DNA of 64,000 nt from Desulfobacillus sp041396245 (GCA_041396245.1 JAWKYW010000008.1:70474-134473), one strand, 5' to 3'. Numbered from the stretch's first letter, positions 16,335-24,530 are shown. Notes: a model not told the origin generated them from the sequence alone. Made by a program: numbers and translations.

Positions 16335-17252
16335 TCAGACGGTCTGCAGGAAGCTGCGTTCCTCGCCGTCGAGGACGAGGCAGGTGAGGATGCCGGTCTT
16401 GTAGGCGCCGGTGTCGATGCCGATGCGGTTGTGGCGTACTTCGGGCTCGGCGGCGATGCTGTGGCCGTGCACGATCACGGCGCCGTGGTCGAGGTCGGAA
16501 TCGAGGAAGCGGCGGCGGATCCACATGCAGTCGCGCGGCGCCTGTTCATCGAGCGGCAGGCCGGGGACGATGCCGGCATGCACGAAACAGTAGCCGCCCT
16601 CGCGCCACATCGTGCGCAGGCCGCGGAAGAAGGCCAGGTGCTCGGGCGGGAAGGCCGCCGTCAGTTGGTGGCGCAGCGCTTCGAGGCCGGCGATCTCTTC
16701 GGGCTGCGGCGGCATGGTGGCGCCGTAGGCGTCCTGGTAGCCGTCATGCCAGCGCATGGCTTCGAGCAGGTGCTCGTCGTGGCGGCGCGGCGGCGGGCAG
16801 ACGACGCCGTAGGCGGCGGCGGTTTCGATGCCGCCGTATTCGAGCCAGTTGATGGCGATGGCCATCTCGCCGTCGAGGTAGCGCAGCATCGCCTGTTCGA
16901 CGTTGCCCATGAGGTTGACGATCTCGAAGCCGTCGAGGCCGGGCGCCAGCAGCCGCTCGACGACGGCCCGGCATTCGGGGCCGCGGTTGATGTAGTCGCC
17001 GAGCGTCACCAGCACGCGGCGGCGCGCCGGCCGCAGGCTGGCATCGCGGCGGATGCCGGCGAGCAGGACCCGCAGCAGGTCGGCCCGGCCGTGGATGTCG
17101 CCGATGGCGTAGACCACCGTGCCTTCGGGCGTCGTCGCCCGCGGCGCGGGGTGGCCCGCCGGCGGGCCGTAGCTGCGCCACTGGAGCCCGCTGCCTTCCC
17201 CCCGCCCCCCTTCCCGGGGAAGGGGGTGACGGGTGCTCGCTTCGCTCGCCAT
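16335..17252 (-). CDS. PPP-family metallophosphatase with altered GNH motif
   Basis: The protein has up to 305 residues with calcineurin-like phosphoesterase motifs: GDIHGRADLL near residue 50, GDYINRGPECR, then GNVEQAML where GNH(D/E) is normal, and later HAGIVPGLP and HGHS. The family acts on phosphoproteins or dinucleoside tetraphosphates. Val replaces the conserved catalytic His. The start is uncertain: the ATG at 17250-17252 lies 5 bp after the CoA-ligase stop, but the first 20 codons run through a repeat (17190-17230), so the true start may be a later non-ATG codon. It is possibly the last gene of the phenol operon. Confidence 0.75.
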   Translation of the reverse strand: MASEASTRHPLPREGGRGEGSGLQWRSYGPPAGHPAPRATTPEGTVVYAIGDIHGRADLLRVLLAGIRRDASLRPARRRVLVTLGDYINRGPECRAVVERLLAPGLDGFEIVNLMGNVEQAMLRYLDGEMAIAINWLEYGGIETAAAYGVVCPPPRRHDEHLLEAMRWHDGYQDAYGATMPPQPEEIAGLEALRHQLTAAFPPEHLAFFRGLRTMWREGGYCFVHAGIVPGLPLDEQAPRDCMWIRRRFLDSDLDHGAVIVHGHSIAAEPEVRHNRIGIDTGAYKTGILTCLVLDGEERSFLQTV

Positions 17253-17256
17253 CCGG

Positions 17257-18549
17257 TCAGCGCTGGACGTGGAAGCGCTTCGCCTTCAGCTCGAAGCGCG
17301 GCAGGGCGTTCCTCGGCATGTTGTGCACCCGCGGGCGGAAGGAGAGCATGCTGTCGAGCCGCTCGGCGATGGCGTGCACGACGGCGGGGTCGGCGCCTTC
17401 GCACAGCTCGACCTCGACGTCCATCTCGTCCATCTGGCGCACCTTGTTCACGGTGACGCGGAATTCGTCCACCTCGGTGAACTTGCGCAGGATGTTCTCG
17501 ACGCCGGCGGGGAAGACGTTCACGCCGCGCACCGTGACCATGTCGTCGGCGCGGCCGATGATGCCGCCCTCGAAGCGGAGCGAAGTGCGGCCGCAGTCGC
17601 AGCGCGCGGTGGTGGTGCGCACGATATCGCCGGTCCTGTAGCGGATGATGGGGAAGCCCCAGCGGCCGAGGTTGGTGATGACCAGCTCGCCGCGCTCGCC
17701 CTCGGCCACAGGACGGCCGCTGGCCGGGTCGAGGATCTCGGCGATGTATTCGCTCTCGATGAGGTGGGTGCCGCCGGGCTGCACGCTGCATTCGAAGGAG
17801 TGGGCGCCGACTTCGGTGGCACCGGCGTGGTCGAAGCACTTGGCGTTCCACACCTCCTCGATGCGCGACTTGGTGGCCGGCACGTTGGCGCCGGGCTCGC
17901 CGGCGTGCACCGTGGCCTTCATGGGAATCGAGGAGAGGTCGAAGCCGGTCTCGCGCGCGACCTCGGCCAGGCGCAGGGCGTAGGTCGGCGTGCAGCAGAG
18001 CACGCTGGCACCGACGTCGCGCATGAGTTCGAGGCGCTGGGGCGAGTCGCGCCCGCCGCCGGGGATCATGAGGGCGCCGAGCTGGCGCGCGCCTTCGGTG
18101 GCGGCCCAGAAGCCGACGAAGGGGCCGAAGGAGAAAGCCATGAAGATGCGGTCGGCGGCGGTGACGCCGGCGCCGGCCAGGACGTGGCCCCAGCAGCGGC
18201 CCCACCAGTGCCAGCCGTCCTCGGTGTCGGGCACCTTGAGCGGCACGCCGGTGGTGCCGGAGGTCTGGTGGAAGCGGACGTAGCTGTCGATGGGATAGGT
18301 CAGGTTGTGGCCGAAGGGGCCGTGCGCGGCCTGGTCCTCCATCAGCTCGTGCTTGGTGGTGAGCGGCAGTTTCGCCAGGTCGGAGAGCGAGCGGATGTCG
18401 CCCGGGTCGGCGCCGGCGGCCTTCCACTTGTCGGTGTAGAAGCGGTTCCTGCCCCACAGCTCGCGGGACAGGGCCTGGAGTTTTTCAAGTTGCAGCGCGG
18501 CGAGCTGCTCGCGCGGCAGGGTTTCGGTACGCTCGTCGAAATACGTCAT
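17257..18549 (-). CDS. PaaK-type AMP-forming aryl-CoA ligase
   Basis: The 430-residue enzyme belongs to the phenylacetate-CoA ligase family. It has the phosphate-binding loop QTSGTTGVPLKVPDT near residue 97, HAGATEVGAHSFEC, the YRTGDIVRTTT hinge region with a CDCGRTSLRF zinc-like patch, and a C-terminal RADDMVTVRGVNVFPAGVEN (split RADDMVTVRGVN, VFPAGVEN). It would activate an aromatic acid to its CoA thioester with ATP. Sitting at the end of the phenol operon, it may act on an aromatic acid in this pathway, 4-hydroxybenzoate being one candidate. The dedicated 4-hydroxybenzoate-CoA ligases known from denitrifiers belong to a different benzoate-CoA-ligase type, so this is inference only. Confidence 0.85.
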   Translation of the reverse strand: MTYFDERTETLPREQLAALQLEKLQALSRELWGRNRFYTDKWKAAGADPGDIRSLSDLAKLPLTTKHELMEDQAAHGPFGHNLTYPIDSYVRFHQTSGTTGVPLKVPDTEDGWHWWGRCWGHVLAGAGVTAADRIFMAFSFGPFVGFWAATEGARQLGALMIPGGGRDSPQRLELMRDVGASVLCCTPTYALRLAEVARETGFDLSSIPMKATVHAGEPGANVPATKSRIEEVWNAKCFDHAGATEVGAHSFECSVQPGGTHLIESEYIAEILDPASGRPVAEGERGELVITNLGRWGFPIIRYRTGDIVRTTTARCDCGRTSLRFEGGIIGRADDMVTVRGVNVFPAGVENILRKFTEVDEFRVTVNKVRQMDEMDVEVELCEGADPAVVHAIAERLDSMLSFRPRVHNMPRNALPRFELKAKRFHVQR

Positions 18550-18591
18550 GGTGATTCCGGTTAAAAGCCTCTCCGCTTTGTGTTCGGTCCG

Positions 18592-19050
18592 CTACTGGGT
18601 GTCGCGCATTTCCTTGTACACGGTCTGTTCCATCTTCAGCATCGCCTCGCGCTGTTCGGCCGGCCACTCGTAGGCCAGCGCGCTGGTGGCGACGCCGGGC
18701 CAGGACTGGTCCTTGGCGCCGATCACGTCCATCTCCCACAGCTGGATGACATAGGGCGCGGCGCCTTCGAGCTTCGGCTTGAGCCGGCGTGCGCGGCCCT
18801 TGACGAGGAAGCTGATGTCGCCCTGGCCGATCACCTGCAGCGAGGCCTGGCCGCTGCGTTCGAGGTTGGCCAGGGTCGAGCCGCCCTCGTCAACGGCGAA
18901 GCGCGCGCGGGTTCCGTCGAGCGCGACGATCCAGGTGAAGGCCGATGTGGCGAAGCCGTCGGCGCCGCTGGTGAGCAGCAGGCCGGGGGCGCCCGGGCGC
19001 AGGTAGCCGGTGAGCTTGTCCGGCATGGCGGTGGTGATGTTGCCGATCAT
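18592..19050 (-). CDS. pyridoxamine-phosphate-oxidase-like flavin-binding split-barrel protein
   Basis: The 152-residue protein resembles small FMN-binding split-barrel proteins: LLLTSGADGFATSAFTWIVA (residues about 20-40), then ANLERSGQASLQVIGQGD and a C-terminal helix rich in Glu/Met. GGAGGTCAC precedes the ATG at 19048-19050, a strong ribosome-binding site, so I ignore the longer frame upstream. It lies 42 bp upstream of the ligase start in the phenol operon. A role in flavin or prenyl-flavin handling is plausible from the adjacent ubiX and RibK-like genes, but unproven. Confidence 0.7.
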   Translation of the reverse strand: MIGNITTAMPDKLTGYLRPGAPGLLLTSGADGFATSAFTWIVALDGTRARFAVDEGGSTLANLERSGQASLQVIGQGDISFLVKGRARRLKPKLEGAAPYVIQLWEMDVIGAKDQSWPGVATSALAYEWPAEQREAMLKMEQTVYKEMRDTQ

Positions 19051-19061
19051 GTGACCTCCTT

Positions 19062-19095
19062 CCTCCCGGCCCCCTTCCCGAGGAAGGGGGTGACG
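19062..19095. repeat. GC-rich hairpin (CCCCCTTCC...GGAAGGGGG), second copy at 17193-17230
   Basis: The hairpin CCCCCTTCCCGAGGAAGGGGG followed by TGACGG lies between the split-barrel and Nudix genes. A near-identical unit occurs at about 17200-17230 between the ligase and phosphatase genes. Both are inside the presumed phenol operon and may slow transcription or stabilise upstream mRNA ends. Confidence 0.65.
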
Positions 19096-19153
19096 GCGGT
19101 TCGCGGGCCCTGCCCGCTCCAAATCGTTGACTGCGCCACCCCGGGGGCGGCGC

Positions 19154-19678
19154 TCATGTGCTTCCCCGCGCGGTCCAGCGCGCGGTTGCGTCGCGGATGA
19201 CGCCGTAGAGCCATTCGTCGATCGCCGCGCCGCTCGTCGGCAGCGGTTCCTGCGGCCAGGCGCCCGGCGCGAAGCGGCCGGCCTCGAGGGCGTCGTCGCC
19301 CGCCTTGAGGGTGCCGCCGACGACATGCGCACGGTAGACGACGATCAGCACATCCACGTCGGCGCGCGAGTAGACCTCGAAGAGGCCGTCGAGGGCGATG
19401 TCGAGGCCGGTCTCTTCCTTCGCCTCGCGCCGCACCGCCGCCTCAACGGATTCGCCGCATTCGACATAGCCGGCCGGCGGCGCCCAGTATCCGGCGAGCG
19501 GAGGGGCCAGCCGCCGGATCAGCACCAGCCCGCCCTCGTGCTCGATCAGCGCCATGCCCACCGGCAGCGGATTGCGCCAGGCGATTTCGCCGCAGCGCTC
19601 GCACTGCTCGCGCCGCCGGCCGTCGGGAAAAGTCAGCGCCACCAGGGCGGCGCCGCAGTGCCGGCAATGCCGCCCCAT
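19154..19678 (-). CDS. Nudix hydrolase with N-terminal zinc ribbon
   Basis: The 174-residue protein begins with a zinc ribbon (CRHCGAAL ... CERCGEIAW, two CxxC pairs), as in NudC-like enzymes. A complete Nudix box then follows at about residues 69-91: Gly, five residues, Glu, then REAKEETGL. It should hydrolyse a nucleoside diphosphate linked to another moiety. A MutT-like gene is a known member of the Thauera phenol gene cluster, which matches this position. The substrate is unknown; FAD or NAD(P)H-type dinucleotides are possible given the flavin genes alongside. Only 3 bp separate it from the upstream gene. Confidence 0.88.
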   Translation of the reverse strand: MGRHCRHCGAALVALTFPDGRRREQCERCGEIAWRNPLPVGMALIEHEGGLVLIRRLAPPLAGYWAPPAGYVECGESVEAAVRREAKEETGLDIALDGLFEVYSRADVDVLIVVYRAHVVGGTLKAGDDALEAGRFAPGAWPQEPLPTSGAAIDEWLYGVIRDATARWTARGST

Positions 19679-19681
19679 GCT

Positions 19682-20089
19682 TCAGCAGACGATGCTGACG
19701 GCGATGCGCTCGCCGTCGCCCACGCCGAGGGCCTGGCGCACCGGCACGGCGGAGATGACCTCGAACTTGTCGGGCGGATAGCCGGCGATCTCGGGAAACA
19801 CCACGGCGCCGGTGATGCTGCCGGCCACCACGACGTGAAAGCACTTCGCCGCGCAGAAGCCCGGCTCCGGGACGATGGGGATGCCCGCCTCGCGCGCCAG
19901 GATGATGCGCGCCGCCTCCCACTCGGGCCCGTGCATGCGCAGGTTGAAGGTGCCCGGATAGGGCTCGAAGCCGAGCCTGGCGAGGAACTCGCGCCGCACC
20001 CATTCCAGCGCGGTGAAGCTCGCCCCTTCGCCCAGGCCGGAGCAGGCTTCGCCCACCAGCAGCAGGGTTTCCGTTTCCGTCACCGCCAT
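19682..20089 (-). CDS. DUF120 / CTP-dependent riboflavin kinase-like protein
   Basis: The protein has about 135 residues and matches the archaeal RibK (DUF120) pattern. GLGEGASFTALEWVRREF occurs near residue 16, followed by LGFEPYPGTFNLRM and then AGIPIVPEPGF. CAAKCFHVVVAG and AVVFPEIAGYPPDKFEVIS follow, with a C-terminal RQALGVGDGERIAVSI. RibK phosphorylates riboflavin to FMN using CTP. The ATG at 20087-20089 has GGGAGGTG 6 nt ahead; an ATG at 20110 overlapping the ubiX stop (ATGA) is the alternative. It directly follows ubiX, whose product consumes FMN, so a local FMN supply is a reasonable hypothesis. Confidence 0.75.
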   Translation of the reverse strand: MAVTETETLLLVGEACSGLGEGASFTALEWVRREFLARLGFEPYPGTFNLRMHGPEWEAARIILAREAGIPIVPEPGFCAAKCFHVVVAGSITGAVVFPEIAGYPPDKFEVISAVPVRQALGVGDGERIAVSIVC

Positions 20090-20106
20090 GGCCGCACCTC
20101 CCGTTC

Positions 20107-20691
20107 TCATTTTTTCTTCAGCGCCTCCCGCTCCTCGTTGCCGGTCCAGCGCTGGAAGAGATCGAGGTCGAGGTCGAACTGGTCGAGGGCCTTGTTCACC
20201 GACTGCATGATGACGTCCTCGAGCGTCTTCGGCCGGTGGTAGAAGGCCGGCAGGGGCGGCACCAGCACCGCGCCGGCTTCCGTCGCCTGCGTCATCAGGC
20301 GCAGGTGGCCCAGGTGCAGCGGCGTCTCGCGCAGCATCAGCACCAGCTTGCGCCGCTCCTTCAGGCAGACGTCGGCGGCGCGGATGAGCAGATTGGTGTT
20401 GAAGGAGTTGGCGATGGCCGACAGCGTCTTGATCGAGCAGGGCGCGATGACCATGCCGGCATGCTTGAAGGAACCGCTCGAAATGCAGGCGCCGACGTCG
20501 TTGATGTCGTGCACCTGCGTGGCCAGCTGCTTCAGGCCGTCGATGGTGTAGTCGGTCTCGTACACGATGGTGCGCTTGGCCGAATCGCTCATGACGAGGT
20601 GCGTCTCGACGCCCGCCTTCTGCAATACCTCGAGGATGCGGATGCCGTAGATGGCGCCGCTGGCCCCGGAAATGCCCACTACTATCTTCAT
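20107..20691 (-). CDS. ubiX: flavin prenyltransferase UbiX
   Basis: The 194-residue protein matches UbiX/Pad1. It has the FMN-binding start VVGISGASGAIYGIRILEVL (split VVGISGASGAIYG, IRILEVL), MVIAPCSIKTLSAIAN, then LKERRKLVLMLRETPLHLGH (split LKERRKLVLML, RETPLHLGH) and a final MPPLPAFYH-like segment (LVPPLPAFYHRPKT). UbiX joins dimethylallyl phosphate to FMN, giving prenylated FMN, the cofactor of UbiD-type (de)carboxylases. Three UbiD-like genes share the operon. Its ATG overlaps the stop of the UbiD-like gene just upstream (20688-20691). Confidence 0.93.
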   Translation of the reverse strand: MKIVVGISGASGAIYGIRILEVLQKAGVETHLVMSDSAKRTIVYETDYTIDGLKQLATQVHDINDVGACISSGSFKHAGMVIAPCSIKTLSAIANSFNTNLLIRAADVCLKERRKLVLMLRETPLHLGHLRLMTQATEAGAVLVPPLPAFYHRPKTLEDVIMQSVNKALDQFDLDLDLFQRWTGNEEREALKKK

Positions 20692-22034
20692 GCCTGCCCC
20701 TTTTCGATCGCTGCCAGCACCGCCCGTGCCCGGGCCGCCGCGGCGGGCGGCAGGGCGATCTTGTCGAACTCGGCGCCCGCGCCGCGCGTGGCGTCGAAGC
20801 CGATCTTGGAACCGCTGCCCCCGGCGGAGGAAGGATCGATGATATAGCCTTCCGTGCCCTCGATGATCACCGTGTCGCGGCCGGGCTGGTAGCGGGTGGA
20901 CATCGCCCAGGCCACCTCGCGCGGGTCGCGCAGGTCGATGTCGTCGTCCACCACCGTCAGCACCTTGAGGCGCCTGTCAAGGTTGAGCGCGAGGTGGATC
21001 AGGCGCCGCACCTCGTGGCTCGGGCAGTTCTTCACGGCGACGACGGCGGCGAAACTGCAGGTGCCGGGCACGAGCTCGAGGTCCGTCACGCCGCGCACCA
21101 GGCTCTTCAGCTGGCCGAGCAGTTCGGCGCCGCCGGCCAGCGTGAGCAGGGTGTCGACATCGGAGGTCCACGGCGCCAGCGCCGGAAAAATGTAATCACG
21201 ACGATGGGTGACGGCGCTGATCTCGATGACCGGGCTGTCGTTGGTGAAGTAGGCGCCGGTGTTCTCGCCGAAGGGGCCCTCCGGCTCGCGCAGGCCGGGC
21301 AGGATGCGGCCTTCGAGGATCACCTCGGCGCGCGCCGGCACCTCGACATCCACCGTCAGGGCGCGGGCCAGTTCGACCGGGGCACCGGCCAGCGCGCCGG
21401 CGATGGCCATCTTGTCCGGGCCGAGCGGTCCGGTCTTGACCACCGCGGCGATGAGCTGGGCGGGGTCCATGCCGAGCGCCACCGCAATCTCCAGCGGCCT
21501 GCCTTCGCGTTCCGCGTTGGCCAGGAAGAGCGACAGCGGCGGATTGGCGAGCAGGATGCCGAAGCGCTTGCCGCCCTTGTACATCATGCGGTGGATGCCC
21601 ATGCCGCGCATGCCCGTGACGGGATCCCGCGCCAGCACCATGCCGCAGGTGAGGAAGGGCGCGGCGTCCTTCTCGTGATGGGTCAGCAGCGGCAGCAGTG
21701 CACCGACGTCGGACGGATCGCGGTGCACCACTTCCTGCACCGGCACCACGGCCGCTTTCACCGGCGGCACGCCTTGCGCACTGCGCTCGACGTAGGCGTC
21801 GACAAGGTCCTCCTCCGCGACGCCCAGGGCGCGCGCCGCCAGCCGCCGGCTGGAGAACAGGTTGCCCGCGATGCGCACGCCGGGAAAATCCGGCACCTGC
21901 TCGAACAGCACGGCACGGCCCTGCGCCAGCTTGAGCAGCGCGGCGACCTCGTGCTTCGGCGAGAGCGGCTCGCGAACGCGGATCAGCTCGTCGCCGAGGC
22001 TGTCGAGGAACGTCCTGAGATCCGCATCAGCCAT
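20688..22034 (-). CDS. UbiD-family (de)carboxylase, third paralogue of the cluster
   Basis: The 448-residue protein is UbiD-like. Landmarks include RIAGNLFSSRRLAARALG, LPLLTHHEKDAAPFLTCGMV, MGIHRMMYKGGKRFGI, ILEGRILPGLREPEGPFGEN (the E-(x)n-EGPFGE signature), and VDDDIDLRDPREVAWAMSTR. It binds prenyl-FMN and catalyses reversible aromatic or acrylic-acid carboxylation. It is more like general UbiD than are PpcA and PpcB, and it is adjacent to ubiX. The phenol cluster of Thauera also has an additional UbiD-like gene not needed for carboxylase activity in vitro. ATG 22032-22034 is the start; upstream codons run into a REP repeat. Confidence 0.88.
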   Translation of the reverse strand: MADADLRTFLDSLGDELIRVREPLSPKHEVAALLKLAQGRAVLFEQVPDFPGVRIAGNLFSSRRLAARALGVAEEDLVDAYVERSAQGVPPVKAAVVPVQEVVHRDPSDVGALLPLLTHHEKDAAPFLTCGMVLARDPVTGMRGMGIHRMMYKGGKRFGILLANPPLSLFLANAEREGRPLEIAVALGMDPAQLIAAVVKTGPLGPDKMAIAGALAGAPVELARALTVDVEVPARAEVILEGRILPGLREPEGPFGENTGAYFTNDSPVIEISAVTHRRDYIFPALAPWTSDVDTLLTLAGGAELLGQLKSLVRGVTDLELVPGTCSFAAVVAVKNCPSHEVRRLIHLALNLDRRLKVLTVVDDDIDLRDPREVAWAMSTRYQPGRDTVIIEGTEGYIIDPSSAGGSGSKIGFDATRGAGAEFDKIALPPAAAARARAVLAAIEKGQA

Positions 22035-22054
22035 GTTGTGATGAGCGCCCGGCG

Positions 22055-22128
22055 CGTCATTCCCGCGAAGGCGGGAATCCAGATGTTGCATGGATTCCGG
22101 GTTCCGCTGCGCGGCCCCGGAATGACGG
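22055..22128. repeat. REP-like inverted repeat pair inside the phenol operon
   Basis: CATTCCCGCGAAGGCGGGAAT and a diverged facing partner (GGATTCCGGG...CCCCGGAAT) form a large hairpin between ppcC and the third UbiD-like gene. It may weaken transcription of the ubiD-ubiX tail relative to the carboxylase genes. Confidence 0.75.
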
Positions 22129-22152
22129 AGTTTCGTTCGTCGGCATGTGCAA

Positions 22153-22407
22153 TTACAGGTATTTCGCCGGCATGCGCTGCACTTCGCCCAGCACCTTGAT
22201 GGAAAACTTCGCGTTGCTCAGCTGGCCGCGGCCGAGGCGCACCTGCAGCTGGTCGGCGTGCTTCTTCAGGTCGGCGGAGATCTGGCAGTTCACCCGCTTG
22301 TAGGTGTACTTGTGGATGCCGGCATTGAGCGTGCGGATGGTCAGCTCGATCTCGGCGTCCTCGGTCAGCTCTTTTACGTCGTTTACGTAAACTTCCCACT
22401 GGTTCAT
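22153..22407 (-). CDS. ppcC: phenylphosphate carboxylase gamma subunit
   Basis: The 84-residue protein (about 10 kDa) has the size and place of the gamma subunit of phenylphosphate carboxylase. That subunit is required, with alpha and beta, for the carboxyl-exchange reaction of 4-hydroxybenzoate. It starts MNQWEVYVNDVKELTEDAEI and contains NAGIHKYTYKRVNCQISADL. It has no other known domain. AAGGAGA lies 8 nt before its ATG and it follows ppcA by 12 bp. Confidence 0.88.
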   Translation of the reverse strand: MNQWEVYVNDVKELTEDAEIELTIRTLNAGIHKYTYKRVNCQISADLKKHADQLQVRLGRGQLSNAKFSIKVLGEVQRMPAKYL

Positions 22408-22419
22408 CGTCTTGTCTCC

Positions 22420-23868
22420 TTACTTCACGGGGGGGTAGCCGTAGGCGGTCCAGTTGCCCAACACCTTCTCCTGGACATCCTTCGGATAAACGTTCTTGAA
22501 CGACACCACGGTCGGCACGTCGTTGACCGGATCCCAGTCCGTCGGCCAGAGGCAGTCGAACACCACTTTCGAGCCGATCGAATACTTGCGCTCGTGCGGC
22601 GTGGCGAAGGGATACAGCGGCGTGCCCGGCGAGTTCCTGTAGATGTGGATGCCGTTGGCCGGATGGCAGCGCGTGCAGAAGGCGTGGTAGACCTCGTCCC
22701 AGTTGTAGATGTCGGTCTTGTCGTCGACCACCATCACCATGTGGAACCACGGCCCGAGCTTGGAGCCGAAGGCGAGCTGGCCGATCTGTTGCGCCACGCC
22801 CGAGTAGGTCGGTTTGACGCCGACGATCATCATGTGGTGCGTCGAGCGCGGGTGCATGTAGACGCCGGTCACCGGGATGCCCTGGCTCTTCAGCAGCTTC
22901 TCCAGCTCGAGCCCGAGCGAGAACGAGCGCAGCAGCTGCCCTTCGTCCTGCGGCACGCCCATGTTGGAGATGGTCATCGTCGCGTTGTTGCGGTAGGTGA
23001 TGCAGTTCACGCGGAAGGTGACGCGGAAGTCGCGCGGGCTGGTGCGGTAGCCGGTGTACTCGCCGAAGGGACCCTCCTCGACCTTGTAGTCGGGGCAGAT
23101 CTCGCCCTCGAGGATGATCTCGGCATCGGCCGGCACCTCAAGGTCGCTGGTCTCGCACTTCACCAGCCTGACCGCCTCGCCGGCGAGCATGCCGGTCAGC
23201 TCCGGCTCGGGGATCGGCGAGGGCGCGCAGGCGGCCATGGCGGCCAGCGGCGAGAGGCCGATGGCGGTGGCGAAGGGACAGCTTTCGCCGCGCGGCAGGT
23301 AGTACTCGGTCAAGGCCTTGCCGAGGTCCGAGAAGGGGAACACGGCGCCGCTCATGGTGCGGCCGTCCCACATCATCTGCCGGTACATGCCCCAGTTCAC
23401 GTCGCCGCGCACCGGGTGCTTGGTCACCACCGCGTGCCAGGTGCCGACATAGCGGCCGCCGTCGCCGTCGTGCACCAGCGGCACCGGCAGCCTGCACAGG
23501 TCGACATCGGCGCCCTTCAGGATGTTCTCCTTGCAGGGCGCGTCCTTCTTGTCCACCAGCACCGGCGGGATCACTTCGCCGTTGGTGCGCTTGACGTATT
23601 CCTTGCCGATCTCCGGCAGGCTGGAGGCCGGGTCCATGCCCATCGAGATGGCCATGCGGCGGTAGGTCGACAGCGGCGCGCCGAAATAGGAGAAGCCGGG
23701 ATAATCCTTGATCTTCTCCATGAAGGGCGCCGGCGCCGCCAGCTCGCAGGCGCGGCGCACGATGGCGCCGGCCTCGTTTTCCCAATCCACTTCCTGCTTG
23801 ATGCGCACGGCGTCGCCGCTCTTCACGCAGGCCTCGATGAACTCACGGTTGCTTCTGGGTGCCGCCAC
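22420..23868 (-). CDS. ppcA: phenylphosphate carboxylase alpha subunit, UbiD-like
   Basis: The 482-residue UbiD-family protein corresponds to the 54-kDa alpha subunit. Together with PpcB, PpcC and PpcD it carboxylates phenylphosphate to 4-hydroxybenzoate with CO2 in the cytoplasm. Visible features are VHDGDGGRYVGTWHAVVTKH (residues about 148-167), WGMYRQMMWDGRTMS, IILEGEICPDYKVEEGPFGE and VVDDKTDIYNWDEVYHAF. The start is GTG at 23866-23868 with AAGGAGA upstream. It lies between ppcD and ppcC, in the ppcB-D-A-C order of Thauera and Aromatoleum. Alpha versus beta is assigned from length and gene order. Confidence 0.9.
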   Translation of the reverse strand: MAAPRSNREFIEACVKSGDAVRIKQEVDWENEAGAIVRRACELAAPAPFMEKIKDYPGFSYFGAPLSTYRRMAISMGMDPASSLPEIGKEYVKRTNGEVIPPVLVDKKDAPCKENILKGADVDLCRLPVPLVHDGDGGRYVGTWHAVVTKHPVRGDVNWGMYRQMMWDGRTMSGAVFPFSDLGKALTEYYLPRGESCPFATAIGLSPLAAMAACAPSPIPEPELTGMLAGEAVRLVKCETSDLEVPADAEIILEGEICPDYKVEEGPFGEYTGYRTSPRDFRVTFRVNCITYRNNATMTISNMGVPQDEGQLLRSFSLGLELEKLLKSQGIPVTGVYMHPRSTHHMMIVGVKPTYSGVAQQIGQLAFGSKLGPWFHMVMVVDDKTDIYNWDEVYHAFCTRCHPANGIHIYRNSPGTPLYPFATPHERKYSIGSKVVFDCLWPTDWDPVNDVPTVVSFKNVYPKDVQEKVLGNWTAYGYPPVK

Positions 23869-23899
23869 GTCTCGTCTCCTTGTAATCGACTGGGTGTCA

Positions 23900-23934
23900 T
23901 AACCCCCTCTCTCGCTGGCGGGAGAGGGGGCATT
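23900..23934. repeat. intra-operon hairpin between ppcD and ppcA
   Basis: CCCCCTCTCTCGC and GCGGGAGAGGGGG form a near-perfect stem of about 12 bp at 23904-23931 in the 70-bp gap between ppcD and ppcA. No T-run follows on the minus strand, so it is more likely an mRNA-stability or attenuation element than a full terminator. Confidence 0.65.
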
Positions 23935-23938
23935 CAGT

Positions 23939-24445
23939 TCAAATCTTCGAAAGAATCTTGTCCCACTTGCCCTGCGCCTTGAGGATCAGCTCGGCCGCCT
24001 CGCGCACGGCGCCGTAGCCGCCGCGCGCCTGGGTCACGTACTCGGCGGCGTCCTTCACCTCCTGCACGGCGTCGGCCACGGCGATGGGCAGGCCGACGCG
24101 CTTCATCATCGACAGGTCGACCAGGTCGTCGCCGACGTAGGCCACCTGGGCGTCTGAGATGTTCATTTCCTTCAGCATCACCTCGTAGGGCTCGGTCTTC
24201 TTCTTGATGCCCTCGTGGAAGTGCTTGATCTTCAGCTCCTCGGCGCGATGGCGCACGGCGCCGGATTTTTTCGAGGTGATGATGGCGACGTCGACGCCGG
24301 TCATCTGCAGCGCGACCACGCCGAAGCCGTCCTTGATGTCGAAGTTGCGCTGCTCCAGGCCGTTGTCGTCGATGATGATGCGGCCGTCGGTCATGACGCC
24401 GTCGACGTCGAGGATGACCAGCTTGATGTCTTTTGCTTTTTCCAT
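23939..24445 (-). CDS. ppcD: phenylphosphate carboxylase delta subunit, HAD phosphatase-like
   Basis: The 168-residue HAD protein (about 18 kDa) is KdsC-like, without a cap: LDVDGVMTDGRIIIDDNG near residue 12 (motif I DxDG), IITSKKSGAV (motif II), and YVGDDLVDLSMM (motif IV). In Thauera the delta subunit is needed to couple phenylphosphate cleavage to carboxylation, probably releasing phosphate and phenolate at the active site. AGGAAGGA precedes the ATG. It lies between ppcB and ppcA. Confidence 0.9.
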   Translation of the reverse strand: MEKAKDIKLVILDVDGVMTDGRIIIDDNGLEQRNFDIKDGFGVVALQMTGVDVAIITSKKSGAVRHRAEELKIKHFHEGIKKKTEPYEVMLKEMNISDAQVAYVGDDLVDLSMMKRVGLPIAVADAVQEVKDAAEYVTQARGGYGAVREAAELILKAQGKWDKILSKI

Positions 24446-24465
24446 GTTTCCTTCCTTGCTCTCGC

Positions 24466-24530
24466 CACGTCATCCCCGCGAAAGCGGGGATCCAGGCGTT
24501 TTGTGGATTCCCGCCTCCGCGGGAATGACG
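24466..24530. repeat. REP-like inverted repeat pair between ppcB and ppcD
   Basis: Units CATCCCCGCGAAAGCGGGGAT and GGATTCCCGCCTCCGCGGGAAT face each other and fill the gap between ppcB and ppcD. It is the same repeat family as at 6508, 16256 and 22055. It may affect the subunit ratio. Confidence 0.75.
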
